NCBI RefSeq assembly: GCF_003470205.1
Contig: NZ_QWKP01000209.1
Span: 1 to 51,179 of the forward strand
Source of the DNA: Cellulomonas rhizosphaerae
GTDB lineage: Bacteria; Actinomycetota; Actinomycetes; Actinomycetales; Cellulomonadaceae
Direction: 5' to 3'
DNA length: 51,179 nt
Shown here: one piece after another, positions 16,035 through 24,290 of the stretch
Layout: each line of letters begins with the position of its first letter
Position numbering within the stretch: the stretch's first letter is position 1
The notes under the pieces: generated by a model
Told to the model about the DNA's origin: nothing
The model's input: the letters and a program-made list of their open reading frames with translations, nothing else
The model's database searches: none
Program-made: the position numbers and the translations under genes

Positions 16035-17773
16035 ACAGAGACCGTCGCCCACACGGGGTGGTGGTCCGACGGCGCGGTGGACTCCTTGACCCGCTCCACG
16101 CCGAACCTGGACGCCACCACGGCACGAGATGTCAGGACGTGGTCGATGCGCGCGGCCGTCGTCCGGGTCGGCTGCCAGGCGTGCGTGCTGGCGTACTGCC
16201 CGCCGACGATCGACGGCGCCGTGAGATCGGCGGGGTAGTAGCCAGCGCTGAGAATGCGTGCCATCGGCGTGTCAGCCGTGACTCCGTAGTACGAGTTGAG
16301 GTCGCCGGTGACGACGACTGGCACGTCACCGAGCGTCGCGAGCCACCCGGCCAGCTGAGCACCCTGTGCAGCGCGCGTCCGGTCGTCGGCCACTGTCTTG
16401 CCGTTCGTGAGGTGCGTGCTGACGACGACCAGCTGCTGGCCGGTCGCCGAGTCCGCCAAGCGGTCCCAGGCCCAATAGCGGGACTCCCCCACCGCGTACT
16501 TTGCCGAGCCGCACGCGACAAGGTCGAACTTGGCGTCGTCGTAGAGCACGTGCACGGAGTTGGCGCTACAACGGACCTTGGTGCGCGGGTCGTAGGTGCC
16601 GAGCTTCAGCCCTGACTTCGCAGCCAGGAGCTCGACGGGGCGGTATGTCGACGAGCCTCCGTCATGCTTCGACACCGCGCCGTAGGTCACCTCCTGCACC
16701 CCGGCGACGTCCATGGACCGCATGAGTGTCACGATCGCAGGCACACGCTTGTAGAACGGCCTCTCTGCCGAGTCCTTGAGGACGTTGTAGCTACCGATGG
16801 TCGTGGAGAACATCTTCGTGCCAGCCGGGGTCGGTTCCCGTGGCGACGCCGGCACTGGCTTGGCTGGGGCGAAGGTCGCCTTGAGCCTGTCCGAGGTGAC
16901 CGTGACGTACGAGACACCACGCGGCATGCCCGGGACCGTGAGCGACGTCCCGGCAACCCGCTGCGACCAGAATGCCGTCCCGCCCTTCGTCCTGCTCACG
17001 CTGACCGTGTAGCCGGTCGCCCAGTCCGCCTTCGACCACGACACCTGGACCGACGACGAGCTCGCAGGACGCACCGTGACGTTGGCGGGCGTCTTCGCCT
17101 GGTGGGCATGGGGGCGCACCGACCGGACCGTGCTCAACCTGCCCGGCGTGGACTTCGTGTTGAACGCGCGCACGGCGAAGTAGTAGCGCTGGTGCTCCTT
17201 GATCTTGGAGGAGAGGACCCACTTGTGGGTCTTGGTCGTCAGCCCTGTACGGAAGACGACGTGCTTGAGCGCCTTGTCGGTAGCGACGACGACCTGGTAC
17301 GACGTCGCGTGCTTGGCGACCCTTTTCCAGGCGACCTCGAACTTGCCGACGGAGTTCGTCGCCAGGCGCACGCCCGTAGGGCCGGCCGGGCGGGTCTTCC
17401 ACGTACGCACGCTCTCGACCGTCGAGCGTGCGCCCGCGTGCGAGCCGAACTTGGCCTGCACGGCGACGTAGTACCGCGTGTCCTTCTTCAGGCCGCTGAC
17501 CTTGGCCGACGTGGCGGCCGTGCGCACCTTCTTGGGCGCCGAGAGGCCCGGCTTCGTCGAGACGGACACGACATACGACGAGGCCCCTGCGACGGCGCGC
17601 CATGCCACCCGCAGCGACGTCGCGCCGATGGCGGTCGCCGAGACACCGGCCACCCGCGATGGGGCCGCGGCCTGCGTCGGGGCCATGCCCCAGCCGACGA
17701 GAGCGAGCACGGCAAGCAGGGCGACGAGCGTCGCGCGGCGCGTTTGCACGCGGGGGCTGATGGACATCGACAC
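16025..17773 (-). CDS. Secreted FN3-repeat protein with endonuclease/exonuclease/phosphatase (EEP) domain
   Basis: A 582-residue exported protein. GTG 17773 is chosen because AGAGG lies 8 bases upstream; the in-frame ATG at 17767 is the alternative. A signal peptide (to about residue 36, ending APTQAAAP) precedes three fibronectin-III-like domains at about 38-125, 128-222 and 229-315. An EEP catalytic domain at about 325-582 follows, with GSYNVL, GVQEV, STHLTNG, GDLNSYYG, IDHVL and the terminal SDHHPVW. All catalytic signatures look intact, so a metal-dependent phosphoesterase is expected. The substrate could be extracellular nucleic acid, a phospholipid or a polyol-phosphate polymer; sequence does not decide. 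It sits convergent with a TagF-like gene, with a 10-base overlap. Confidence 0.88.
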   Translation of the reverse strand: MSMSISPRVQTRRATLVALLAVLALVGWGMAPTQAAAPSRVAGVSATAIGATSLRVAWRAVAGASSYVVSVSTKPGLSAPKKVRTAATSAKVSGLKKDTRYYVAVQAKFGSHAGARSTVESVRTWKTRPAGPTGVRLATNSVGKFEVAWKRVAKHATSYQVVVATDKALKHVVFRTGLTTKTHKWVLSSKIKEHQRYYFAVRAFNTKSTPGRLSTVRSVRPHAHQAKTPANVTVRPASSSSVQVSWSKADWATGYTVSVSRTKGGTAFWSQRVAGTSLTVPGMPRGVSYVTVTSDRLKATFAPAKPVPASPREPTPAGTKMFSTTIGSYNVLKDSAERPFYKRVPAIVTLMRSMDVAGVQEVTYGAVSKHDGGSSTYRPVELLAAKSGLKLGTYDPRTKVRCSANSVHVLYDDAKFDLVACGSAKYAVGESRYWAWDRLADSATGQQLVVVSTHLTNGKTVADDRTRAAQGAQLAGWLATLGDVPVVVTGDLNSYYGVTADTPMARILSAGYYPADLTAPSIVGGQYASTHAWQPTRTTAARIDHVLTSRAVVASRFGVERVKESTAPSDHHPVWATVSVYS

Positions 17774-17896
17774 GAGCAGGACCTCTTCCGAGCGGGAACC
17801 TCAGTGCGCGGGGCACTCGTCCACTGTACGTATCGACACCCCGGGCGAGGATCTGAGGCCCCGCGTGCGGTGCGGCTCGGCGCTGTGCCGTCTGGT

Positions 17897-19501
17897 TCAG
17901 ACGACGCGCAGTGCGACGACCCCGTCGTCGACCACCGGGACCACTACGTCACCAGCTTGCGGCTCGATCCTCTCGAGCTCGGCTGCGACCTCGGCGGGTA
18001 CGCGCAACGCCGCACTGCGCGCGAGCCCGAGGACATCGACCTGGACAGCGACGGGCCACGACGCGGCCGTGGTCGGAACTTCGCCGCCGGCGAGGCGGAC
18101 GGCGACCTCGAGCGTCGGGCTCTCGTCGTCGCGGCCGCGGCGGACGCTCAGGTCACCCGGGAAGGCGGCGACATCGTCGCCCACGACCAGCCACACGTGG
18201 GCGACCGCGCGATGCCGACCCAGGTGCAGAGGCGTCAGGGACACAACCCCGCGCAGCTCCCACCCGCCGTCGGTGCGGGATGCCTTGCGCAGCCGCGCCG
18301 TGGCACGCACCTGGTAGTCCGCCATCTCGCGCAGCTCGTCCGGCACGCCCGGCGTCAGCGCAGGAGCAAGCCGCAGCGCGCCGTCCTCGAGCACCGTCGC
18401 GCCACGCACTCCGTCGCGCTCGATCTCCTCCTGCAGCCGCTGGGCGACGTCCCACTGCCCGTGCGCGGCAAGGTACATGCGTGCCCGCTGCTGGCCGCGG
18501 ACGTACGGGAGGCTCTCGGGCGGGGCGAGGCGCAGGTACTCCTGCGCGGCGGCGCCGAGCTCGGCGCGGTAATGCTCGTCCGCCTCGATGGCACGGCCGA
18601 CGAAGGGCGGCAGGTCGACGTCCAGGACGCGCCCGAGCCACGCCGTGCGGACCACGTCGTCGACGCCGTCCTCGTTGAGCATCGCCCACGCACGCCGCTT
18701 GACCGTGAGGCGGTCGCGCAGGTTGGAGATCTCGTGCTTCTGCTGTGCGGTCGAGGACCCGTCGTCGCGCAGCCGCCAGTGGTAGACGACGTCGCTGAGC
18801 AGGTCGATCCCCGAGGCGTGGACCAACGTGCGCAGCATCGGCTCGTGATCCTCGTAGATGATGTTCTCGGGGAACTCGCCGACCTCGACGTCCCAGAACG
18901 CGCGCCGGATCACCCTGTTGCACGCCAGGACGTCCTTGATGGCCCACGGGTACTGCGCGAGGGTCACCCCGACGCGCTGCTCGGCGTGCACCTCGCGCGA
19001 CCAGGCCGGCTCCCACTCTCGCAACTGGTCGAAGCGCCGGATCGCTCCGGTGCAGACGTCCGAACCCGTCGCCTCGAGCGAGTCGACCATCAACGCGTAC
19101 GCGCCCTGCGGCACGACGTCGTCGCCGTCGGCGAACGCGATGTAGTCGCCGCTCGCCTGAGCGAGGCCGTGGTTGCGGGCGGCGCCGAGGCCGGCGTGCT
19201 CCTGCGTGACGTAGACGATGTTGGCGTGACGGCGGGCCAGCTTGCGTACCAGCTCACGCGTGCCGTCGGTGGAGCCGTCGTCGACGACCACGAGGGTCAG
19301 CCGCACACCGCGCTGCGTGGCCACGCTCGTGATCGCGTCCTCGACGTACGGAGCGACGTCGAGGACTGCCATGACGACGACGAGCGTCGGACCGTCCTGC
19401 GCGCCGGGCTCGCCCGTCGCCCTCTTGGGCCAGAGCTTCGTCACCCACCGGTTGCCAGACACGGCCGCCCACTCTGCCACACCGCCCGGCACGCACCACA
19501 C
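17897..19501 (-). CDS. Family 2 glycosyltransferase with C-terminal extension
   Basis: Up to 534 residues. The GT-A domain begins near residue 38 (PTLVVVMAVLDVAPYVEDAI). It contains VVDDGSTDG, GLGAARNHGL and the metal-binding FADGDD, and a later EDHEP segment. After the ~230-residue catalytic domain come a helical region and a beta-rich C-terminal domain of ~150 residues, as seen in some wall teichoic acid glycosyltransferases. The start is unclear. GTG 19501 opens the frame but lacks a ribosome site, and further GTG codons occur downstream, e.g. at 19444, which would still leave the GT domain whole. It lies upstream of the EEP gene on the minus strand with a 123-base gap. Donor and acceptor are unknown. 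Confidence 0.83.
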   Translation of the reverse strand: MWCVPGGVAEWAAVSGNRWVTKLWPKRATGEPGAQDGPTLVVVMAVLDVAPYVEDAITSVATQRGVRLTLVVVDDGSTDGTRELVRKLARRHANIVYVTQEHAGLGAARNHGLAQASGDYIAFADGDDVVPQGAYALMVDSLEATGSDVCTGAIRRFDQLREWEPAWSREVHAEQRVGVTLAQYPWAIKDVLACNRVIRRAFWDVEVGEFPENIIYEDHEPMLRTLVHASGIDLLSDVVYHWRLRDDGSSTAQQKHEISNLRDRLTVKRRAWAMLNEDGVDDVVRTAWLGRVLDVDLPPFVGRAIEADEHYRAELGAAAQEYLRLAPPESLPYVRGQQRARMYLAAHGQWDVAQRLQEEIERDGVRGATVLEDGALRLAPALTPGVPDELREMADYQVRATARLRKASRTDGGWELRGVVSLTPLHLGRHRAVAHVWLVVGDDVAAFPGDLSVRRGRDDESPTLEVAVRLAGGEVPTTAASWPVAVQVDVLGLARSAALRVPAEVAAELERIEPQAGDVVVPVVDDGVVALRVV

Positions 19502-19538
19502 CCGTCGGCCGGCTGGGCGCGGGCCCGGCTCTCTGCCC

Positions 19539-19544
19539 TAGGGT
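19539..19544 (+). promoter_or_regulatory. Candidate -10 box TAGGGT
   Basis: TAGGGT lies 37 bases before ATG 19582, within a palindromic CCCTAGGG. It sits in the divergent gap between the GT2 and GT4 genes. Confidence 0.3.
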
Positions 19545-19581
19545 CGTACCTCCACCACGAACGGGAGCCAGACAGATCACC

Positions 19582-20706
19582 ATGCCGACATCCACCGTCG
19601 CCGTCTGGCGGGACATCTGGCTCCCCCGCTCCGAGACGTTCGTGCGCGACCAGCTCGGCGCGATGACGCGGTGGCGCCCGCTGCCCGTCGGGCTCGTGCG
19701 CCTGCCGGACGGACTGCCCGTGCACCCCGCTTACGCCCCGCTCCCCGCCTGGTGGCCGCCTCTGGCCGTGCGCGTGATCGGCAGCCTGGGCCACCGCCGC
19801 GCCGCAGCGCACACCATTCGCGCCGCGGGCGCGAGCCTCGTGCACGCGCACTTCGGACCGGCCGCCATCCACGCGCTCCCGGTGGCGCGCGCCGCGGGAC
19901 TGCCGCTCGTGGTCACGTTCCACGGCTACGACGTCACGAGGACCCCGTGGCTGGGCGGCGGGCGCGGCGCCTACTACCGTCGCAGGCTCGCCGAGGTCTT
20001 CGCAGACGCCGACCGCCTCGTGGCGGTCTCGCAGTTCGTCGCCCGCCGGCTCGTGGCGCTGGGTGCCCCGGCGGACAAGGTCGTGGTGCGGCACATCGGC
20101 ATCGACCTCCGTGGTGAGGCGGGGCCCGGGCCTGTAGGCGAGCGCGCCGGGATCGCGTTCGTCGGCCGGCTCGTCGCCAAGAAGGGGGTCGACGACCTGC
20201 TGAGGTCCTACGCGCGACTGCCTTCCGGGGTCCGCGCGACGACGCCCCTGCGCATCGCGGGCTCGGGCGCCGACGAGGGCGCACTGCGCTCGCGGGCCCG
20301 CGAGCTCGGTCTCGACGTGGAGTGGCTCGGGTTCTGCACCCCGGAGCAGGTGAGCGAGCTCCTCGCGTCGTCGGCTGTGTTCTGCGCGCCGTCGCGCGAG
20401 GCGGCGGACGGCGACAGCGAGGGCTTCGGCATGGTGTTCCTCGAGGCGGCGCTGCAGGCGACACCGGTCGTCGCCTACCGGCACGGCGGCGTGACCGAGG
20501 CGGTGGTCGACGGCACGACGGGGGTTCTGGTGCCCGAGCGTGACACGACGGCACTCACGAACGCCTTGCGCGCAATGATCGAGAACCCGGCTCGTGCCCG
20601 CCGGCTCGGAGAGGCCGGGCGGGCTCGCGTGCTCGCCGAGTTCGACATCATTGCCTGCACCGCACGGCTCGAAGAGCTCTACGACGAGGTCGCCTGCCGA
20701 TCCTGA
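19582..20706 (+). CDS. Family 4 glycosyltransferase (GT-B)
   Basis: A 374-residue retaining glycosyltransferase. The N-terminal Rossmann half includes LVHAHFGPAA and VTFHGYDV; the nucleotide-binding half includes FVGRLVAKKGVDDLL and SEGFGMVFLEAAL with the EX7E arrangement of GT4, then GVTEAVVDGTTGVLV. Typical donors are UDP- or GDP-sugars. ATG 19582 has only a distant GGGAG upstream. The gene is divergent from the GT2 at 19501, and its end overlaps the CDP-polyol phosphotransferase gene at 20679 by 28 bases. It probably adds a sugar to the linkage unit or repeat of the wall polymer. Confidence 0.87.
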   Translation: MPTSTVAVWRDIWLPRSETFVRDQLGAMTRWRPLPVGLVRLPDGLPVHPAYAPLPAWWPPLAVRVIGSLGHRRAAAHTIRAAGASLVHAHFGPAAIHALPVARAAGLPLVVTFHGYDVTRTPWLGGGRGAYYRRRLAEVFADADRLVAVSQFVARRLVALGAPADKVVVRHIGIDLRGEAGPGPVGERAGIAFVGRLVAKKGVDDLLRSYARLPSGVRATTPLRIAGSGADEGALRSRARELGLDVEWLGFCTPEQVSELLASSAVFCAPSREAADGDSEGFGMVFLEAALQATPVVAYRHGGVTEAVVDGTTGVLVPERDTTALTNALRAMIENPARARRLGEAGRARVLAEFDIIACTARLEELYDEVACRS

Positions 20707-21935
20707 GCGTCTGCCGACGGCTCCAGGTGGACGTCCGTGCCCAGCCGCGCGAGCGCCGCGTCCCGTACGCCGTCGAGCATGCGGTCGGCACGGCCCGGAC
20801 CGATGTCCATCGCGAGGGCGTGCAGCAACGCGTCACGCGCCGCTGGCGCGTATTGCGCGCCTTCAGCCACGGAGGCGAAGAACGCCTGCGCGTCACCGCC
20901 CGTGCGCAGCATGAGGCCGGCCGCCACCTGGCCGAGCGGCGGGTCGTTCAGCCCGCGGTCACGGACATAGGCGTCGAGGTCCGGGCAGTACAGCGCGATC
21001 GGGGCCCCCGTGGCGAAGAAGTCCACCCACGCCGAGGAGTAGTCGGAGAGCATCCCGTGCGCGGCCCCCATCACCTGGGTGAGTGTGACGCCGGCCGCGG
21101 CGATCGTCGCGTCGTCGAGCACCGCGAGCCCGAGCGCCTCGTACCGCGCGCTATCACTCCGGTGCGGCTTGACAACCAGCTGGACACCCGCGGCAGCCGC
21201 GAGCGAGGGCAGGTCACCCGCGAGCTCGTCGTCTGCCAGGTCCGCGCCCTCGCTCAGTCCGACCGACCCCGCACGCTCCGCACGCCTGAAGGTCGGCATC
21301 CAGAGCACCAGCGGACGGCCCGGGTCGAGTCCGAGCAGGCCGGCGACGTCCCGCGGTCCCGTACCGAGCAGGTCCTGCCGGGCGTTGCCGGGGACGAGCG
21401 TCGCGTCGCGCATCGACAGCGCGCGCGCCGTGGCCGAACCCCAGATCGGCGACGCCGTGCTGAGCACCTGGGCGCCGATCCGCTGGCTGACGTTGGCGTT
21501 GCCCGACCACTTGGGACCGGTCCCGTGCCAGAGGTTGACGTGCAGGCGCCGTCCCACCGGCCTCGGGGAGTCGAACAGTCCGTGCGTGTAGAGCACGAGT
21601 TCTGCGCGTACGAAGAGCCAGGCCGTTCGGGGCGCGCGCTTGGCGACGACCCGTACGCGCGTGGCCGCCGGCTCCGCGCCCAGTGCAGTTGCAACGCGGT
21701 CGAGCGCCGCTCGACCGCGCGCGGGGTCGCCGGCGACAAGCACGACGGAGCCGCGTGACCGCTGCGCCACGCGGACGGCCGTCACGAGGGAGTTCTCCTC
21801 GGTGTCGGGCAGCCCTGCGACGAGCGCGACAGGCGCAGTCGGCACGATGCGCATGAGCACACGCCAGGCCGCCGTCGCGACCGCACGGCGGGCGGCGAGC
21901 CAGCGCAGATGCAGCGCGCGGCGCCGCGTGCTCAC
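20679..21935 (-). CDS. CDP-glycerol glycerophosphotransferase family protein (TagB-like)
   Basis: 418 residues. It has the TagB/TagF hallmark NLWHGTGPKWSG, followed by a segment of the form SPIWG...LVPGNARQDLL, then LVLWMPTFRR, LVVKPHRSD, and MLSDYSSAWVDFFATGAPI. This family transfers polyol-phosphate from a CDP donor to a lipid-linked acceptor; a single-domain protein of this size is compatible with a primase or a polymerase. GTG 21935 overlaps the upstream stop as GTGA, so it is translated together with the second family member at 21932-23152. No transmembrane helix. The 3' end overlaps the GT4 gene convergently by 28 bases. Confidence 0.85.
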   Translation of the reverse strand: MSTRRRALHLRWLAARRAVATAAWRVLMRIVPTAPVALVAGLPDTEENSLVTAVRVAQRSRGSVVLVAGDPARGRAALDRVATALGAEPAATRVRVVAKRAPRTAWLFVRAELVLYTHGLFDSPRPVGRRLHVNLWHGTGPKWSGNANVSQRIGAQVLSTASPIWGSATARALSMRDATLVPGNARQDLLGTGPRDVAGLLGLDPGRPLVLWMPTFRRAERAGSVGLSEGADLADDELAGDLPSLAAAAGVQLVVKPHRSDSARYEALGLAVLDDATIAAAGVTLTQVMGAAHGMLSDYSSAWVDFFATGAPIALYCPDLDAYVRDRGLNDPPLGQVAAGLMLRTGGDAQAFFASVAEGAQYAPAARDALLHALAMDIGPGRADRMLDGVRDAALARLGTDVHLEPSADAQDRQATSS

Positions 21936-23152
21936 GAGGCGTCGCCCGGCGCCGCGACGGCACCGTCGCGGCGGGCCACGACCTGCAGGCAGGCGTCGAC
22001 GAAGCGCGCCGTGGCCGGCCCCGTGGCGGACTCGCCCAGGTAGCTCTCCGCGAGCGCGCGCCGCGCGGCGCCGGCTGGGTCGGACGCGAGCTGCTCGCGT
22101 ACGACGTCGGCGGCGCGCAGCCCCTCGTCCGGCCCGAGGCGCGGCACGACGTCGAGCAGCGGGGTCGCGGCGACGTCGGCAGCGCCTCCCCCCGGCCGGG
22201 TCACGACGAGCGGACGACCCGTCGCGAGCCAGTCCAGCGCCATCGCGGAGACGTCGCAGACCAGGACGTCGGCCGCGGACATCGTGTCGAGCACGGACTC
22301 GGTCTCGTCCACCGTCTGCCCAGCTGCACGAACGAGCGCGCGCACGGCGGCGTCGGCATCCGCGAACGACGCATCGCGGGCACCCGTGCGCGGGTGCGGG
22401 CGGTAGACGACACGCAGGTCACCGTCCGCCAGGAGCGAGCGCACGATCGCCGTGCCGCGATCGGCGAGCGACGAGTAGGCCGTCGACGGCTGGGCACCCT
22501 CCCACGTCGGCGCGTACAGGACCGTCGGCACGCCGGCGCCATCCCTGGTCGCACCGTGCAACCCGTCGAGCTGCGGCCGACCGACCGGGACCATCCGCTC
22601 GTCGGCGTCGAACCAGAGCAGGCGCCCACGGGTGCGGTCGACGGCCGCACGGCCTGGCACGAAGGTGAAGTCGTAGGCCTTGAGCTGGTTCGAGATGGAG
22701 ACGGCCTTGTCGCTGTCCCCGTGGGTCAGGTAGACGTGCGCGACGTCGCGCACCCGCAGCGCCTGGAAGTTACCAGGGTGGTGGCTCACGTAGAGGAACA
22801 ACGCGACGTCCGCGCGCGAGAGCATGTCGTCGAGGGTCGCGGAGCGAGCCACGACGCTGACCGGGAGCGCGGTGCGAGCGCGGAGCGTGCGCGCGACGCG
22901 GCTGTCCTGCACGACGACCCGGACGGGCGTCGCACCGGCCAGGGCCTCGAGCGGTTCGAGCCACTGCGCGAGCTGGTACAGGTTGGTCGGCGGCTCGGGG
23001 AAGTACACGAGCACACGCTCGTGCCAAAGCGCACCGATGAGCGCGGCGTCCTCGCCGATGCCGTCAGGCGCTCCCGCGGGGACGGCACCCAGCCGCCGCA
23101 GCACACGGCCCCCGACCGAGCGGATCGCGCGCGAGGCGCTCGGTCTACCCAC
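21932..23152 (-). CDS. CDP-glycerol glycerophosphotransferase family protein (TagF-like)
   Basis: 406 residues from GTG 23152, which has GGGAGG four bases upstream; the frame also opens at GTG 23194 without a ribosome site. Conserved blocks are LFLYVSHHPGNF, THGDSDKAVS, FVPGRAAVDR, LYAPTWEG, YRPHPRTG and LVCDVSAMALDWLATGRP. These match the soluble half of the membrane-fused protein at 14247 more than they match its own downstream partner, so the locus holds two subtypes. It is coupled to the gene at 20679 by a 4-base overlap. The pair could be a primase plus a polymerase. Confidence 0.85.
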   Translation of the reverse strand: MGRPSASRAIRSVGGRVLRRLGAVPAGAPDGIGEDAALIGALWHERVLVYFPEPPTNLYQLAQWLEPLEALAGATPVRVVVQDSRVARTLRARTALPVSVVARSATLDDMLSRADVALFLYVSHHPGNFQALRVRDVAHVYLTHGDSDKAVSISNQLKAYDFTFVPGRAAVDRTRGRLLWFDADERMVPVGRPQLDGLHGATRDGAGVPTVLYAPTWEGAQPSTAYSSLADRGTAIVRSLLADGDLRVVYRPHPRTGARDASFADADAAVRALVRAAGQTVDETESVLDTMSAADVLVCDVSAMALDWLATGRPLVVTRPGGGAADVAATPLLDVVPRLGPDEGLRAADVVREQLASDPAGAARRALAESYLGESATGPATARFVDACLQVVARRDGAVAAPGDAS

Positions 23153-23226
23153 TGAACCTCCCGACGACACGGCGCGGCTGGTCCGCGCAGCCACCCAGCC
23201 TATGCGGAGCGTGGCGCGAGCCGGGC

Positions 23227-23241
23227 TAGGTTACCGACGTG
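23227..23241 (+). promoter_or_regulatory. Leaderless promoter: TAGGTT, six bases, GTG start
   Basis: TAGGTT (23227-23232) is followed by six bases and the GTG start at 23239, so transcription should begin at or next to the start codon. No Shine-Dalgarno or clear -35 box is present. Confidence 0.6.
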
Positions 23242-24270
23242 ACCGCTCCATCCGCCGCCGTGGCGGCTCCCTCCGCGCGTCCGCGCGACCCGTGGCTGGA
23301 CAACGCCCGCACTGCCCTGATCGTGCTCGTCGTGCTCGGGCACGCGCTCGCCCTCGTCGACACTGCATGGGCCGTCGACGCGAAGCGATGGATCTACACG
23401 TTCCACATGCCCGCGTTCGTGCTGGTGTCCGGGTACTTCTCCCGCTCGTTCGTCGGCAGGCCGCGCCAGCTCGGCCAGCTCGTCGTCGGCGTGCTGGTCC
23501 CGTACCTCGTCTTCACGCTGATCCTCGCCGTCGAGGCAGCGGTCGTCAGCGATCACAGCGTGCGTTGGAACGTCATCACACCGCCGTTCGCCCTGTGGTA
23601 CCTGCTCGCGCTCGTGCTCTGGCGCCTCGTCACACCGCTGCTCGGCGTGCTGCGCGGCAGCGTCGTCATCTGCATCGCCGTCGGGCTGCTCTCGCCCCTT
23701 GACACAGGCCTCGGCAGCGAGCTCAGCCTCGCACGCGTCCTCGGCTTCCTGCCGTACTTCGCGATTGGCCTGGCGCTCCGGCCGCAGCACCTCGCGCTGC
23801 TGCGCACCCGGATCGCACGGGCTGCCGGCGCGGTCGTGCTCGCCGCGACGTTCGCGTTCTTCCTGCTGACCTCGCCACGGCTGAAGAACGAGTGGCTCTA
23901 CATGCGCAAGCCGTACGACGGGTTCACCGACCCGGGCCTCACCGCGGTGGCGACGCGCGGCGCGCTGCTCGTGCTCGCCCTGGTCATGACGGCTTCGGTC
24001 CTCGCTGTGTGTTCGTCCCGGCAGGGGCCGCTCACGGTGGTCGGGCGCAACTCGCTGGGCGTGTACGTGCTGCACGTGGCGATCCTCTTCCCGTTGTTCG
24101 CCGCGGGCTGGAGCGTGGCGGGCGAGAAGGCCGGCGGGGCCGTGGTGCTCGCGGCCGTGGCGCTGGCTCTCGTGCTGGGCAGCACGCCGGTCGAGCGTGC
24201 GACCCGCTGGCTGGTCAAGCCGCCCGTCGACCGGCTGCTGCTCAAGCCTTCGACTCGCGCGCCGGAATGA
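23239..24270 (+). CDS. Membrane acyltransferase, acyltransferase-3 family
   Basis: A 343-residue integral membrane protein with about ten hydrophobic helices. It has the acyltransferase-3 opening: WLDNARTALIVLVVLGHA with the conserved His, then YTFHMPAFVLVSGYF. The C-terminal part includes VVGRNSLGVYVLHV. Such proteins O-acetylate or otherwise acylate surface sugars, using cytoplasmic acyl donors. The pattern is nearest to short, fucose-4-O-acetylase-like members without an SGNH domain. GTG 23239 is a leaderless start. It is divergent from the TagF-like gene and 17 bases before the CHAP gene, which has its own leaderless promoter. Probable role: acyl modification of the wall polymer. Confidence 0.85.
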   Translation: MTAPSAAVAAPSARPRDPWLDNARTALIVLVVLGHALALVDTAWAVDAKRWIYTFHMPAFVLVSGYFSRSFVGRPRQLGQLVVGVLVPYLVFTLILAVEAAVVSDHSVRWNVITPPFALWYLLALVLWRLVTPLLGVLRGSVVICIAVGLLSPLDTGLGSELSLARVLGFLPYFAIGLALRPQHLALLRTRIARAAGAVVLAATFAFFLLTSPRLKNEWLYMRKPYDGFTDPGLTAVATRGALLVLALVMTASVLAVCSSRQGPLTVVGRNSLGVYVLHVAILFPLFAAGWSVAGEKAGGAVVLAAVALALVLGSTPVERATRWLVKPPVDRLLLKPSTRAPE

Positions 24271-24275
24271 CGGGT

Positions 24276-24290
24276 TAGGCTCTCCGGGTG
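24276..24290 (+). promoter_or_regulatory. Leaderless promoter: TAGGCT, six bases, GTG start
   Basis: TAGGCT (24276-24281), six bases, then GTG 24288. It lies only a few bases after the stop of the upstream acyltransferase gene, so the CHAP gene can be transcribed on its own. Confidence 0.6.

Noticed and set aside
16664-19666. Open frame of about 1000 codons on the plus strand
   Set aside because: It runs antisense through the FN3-EEP and GT2 genes, is dominated by Arg, Gly, Ala and Asp without any domain pattern, and has no ribosome site. It is a shadow of GC-rich codon use.
24241-24269. CTCAAG-N15-CCGGAAT as a third sigma28-like promoter
   Set aside because: The second box does not match CCGAT, it lies inside the acyltransferase gene, and a clear leaderless box explains the next gene.
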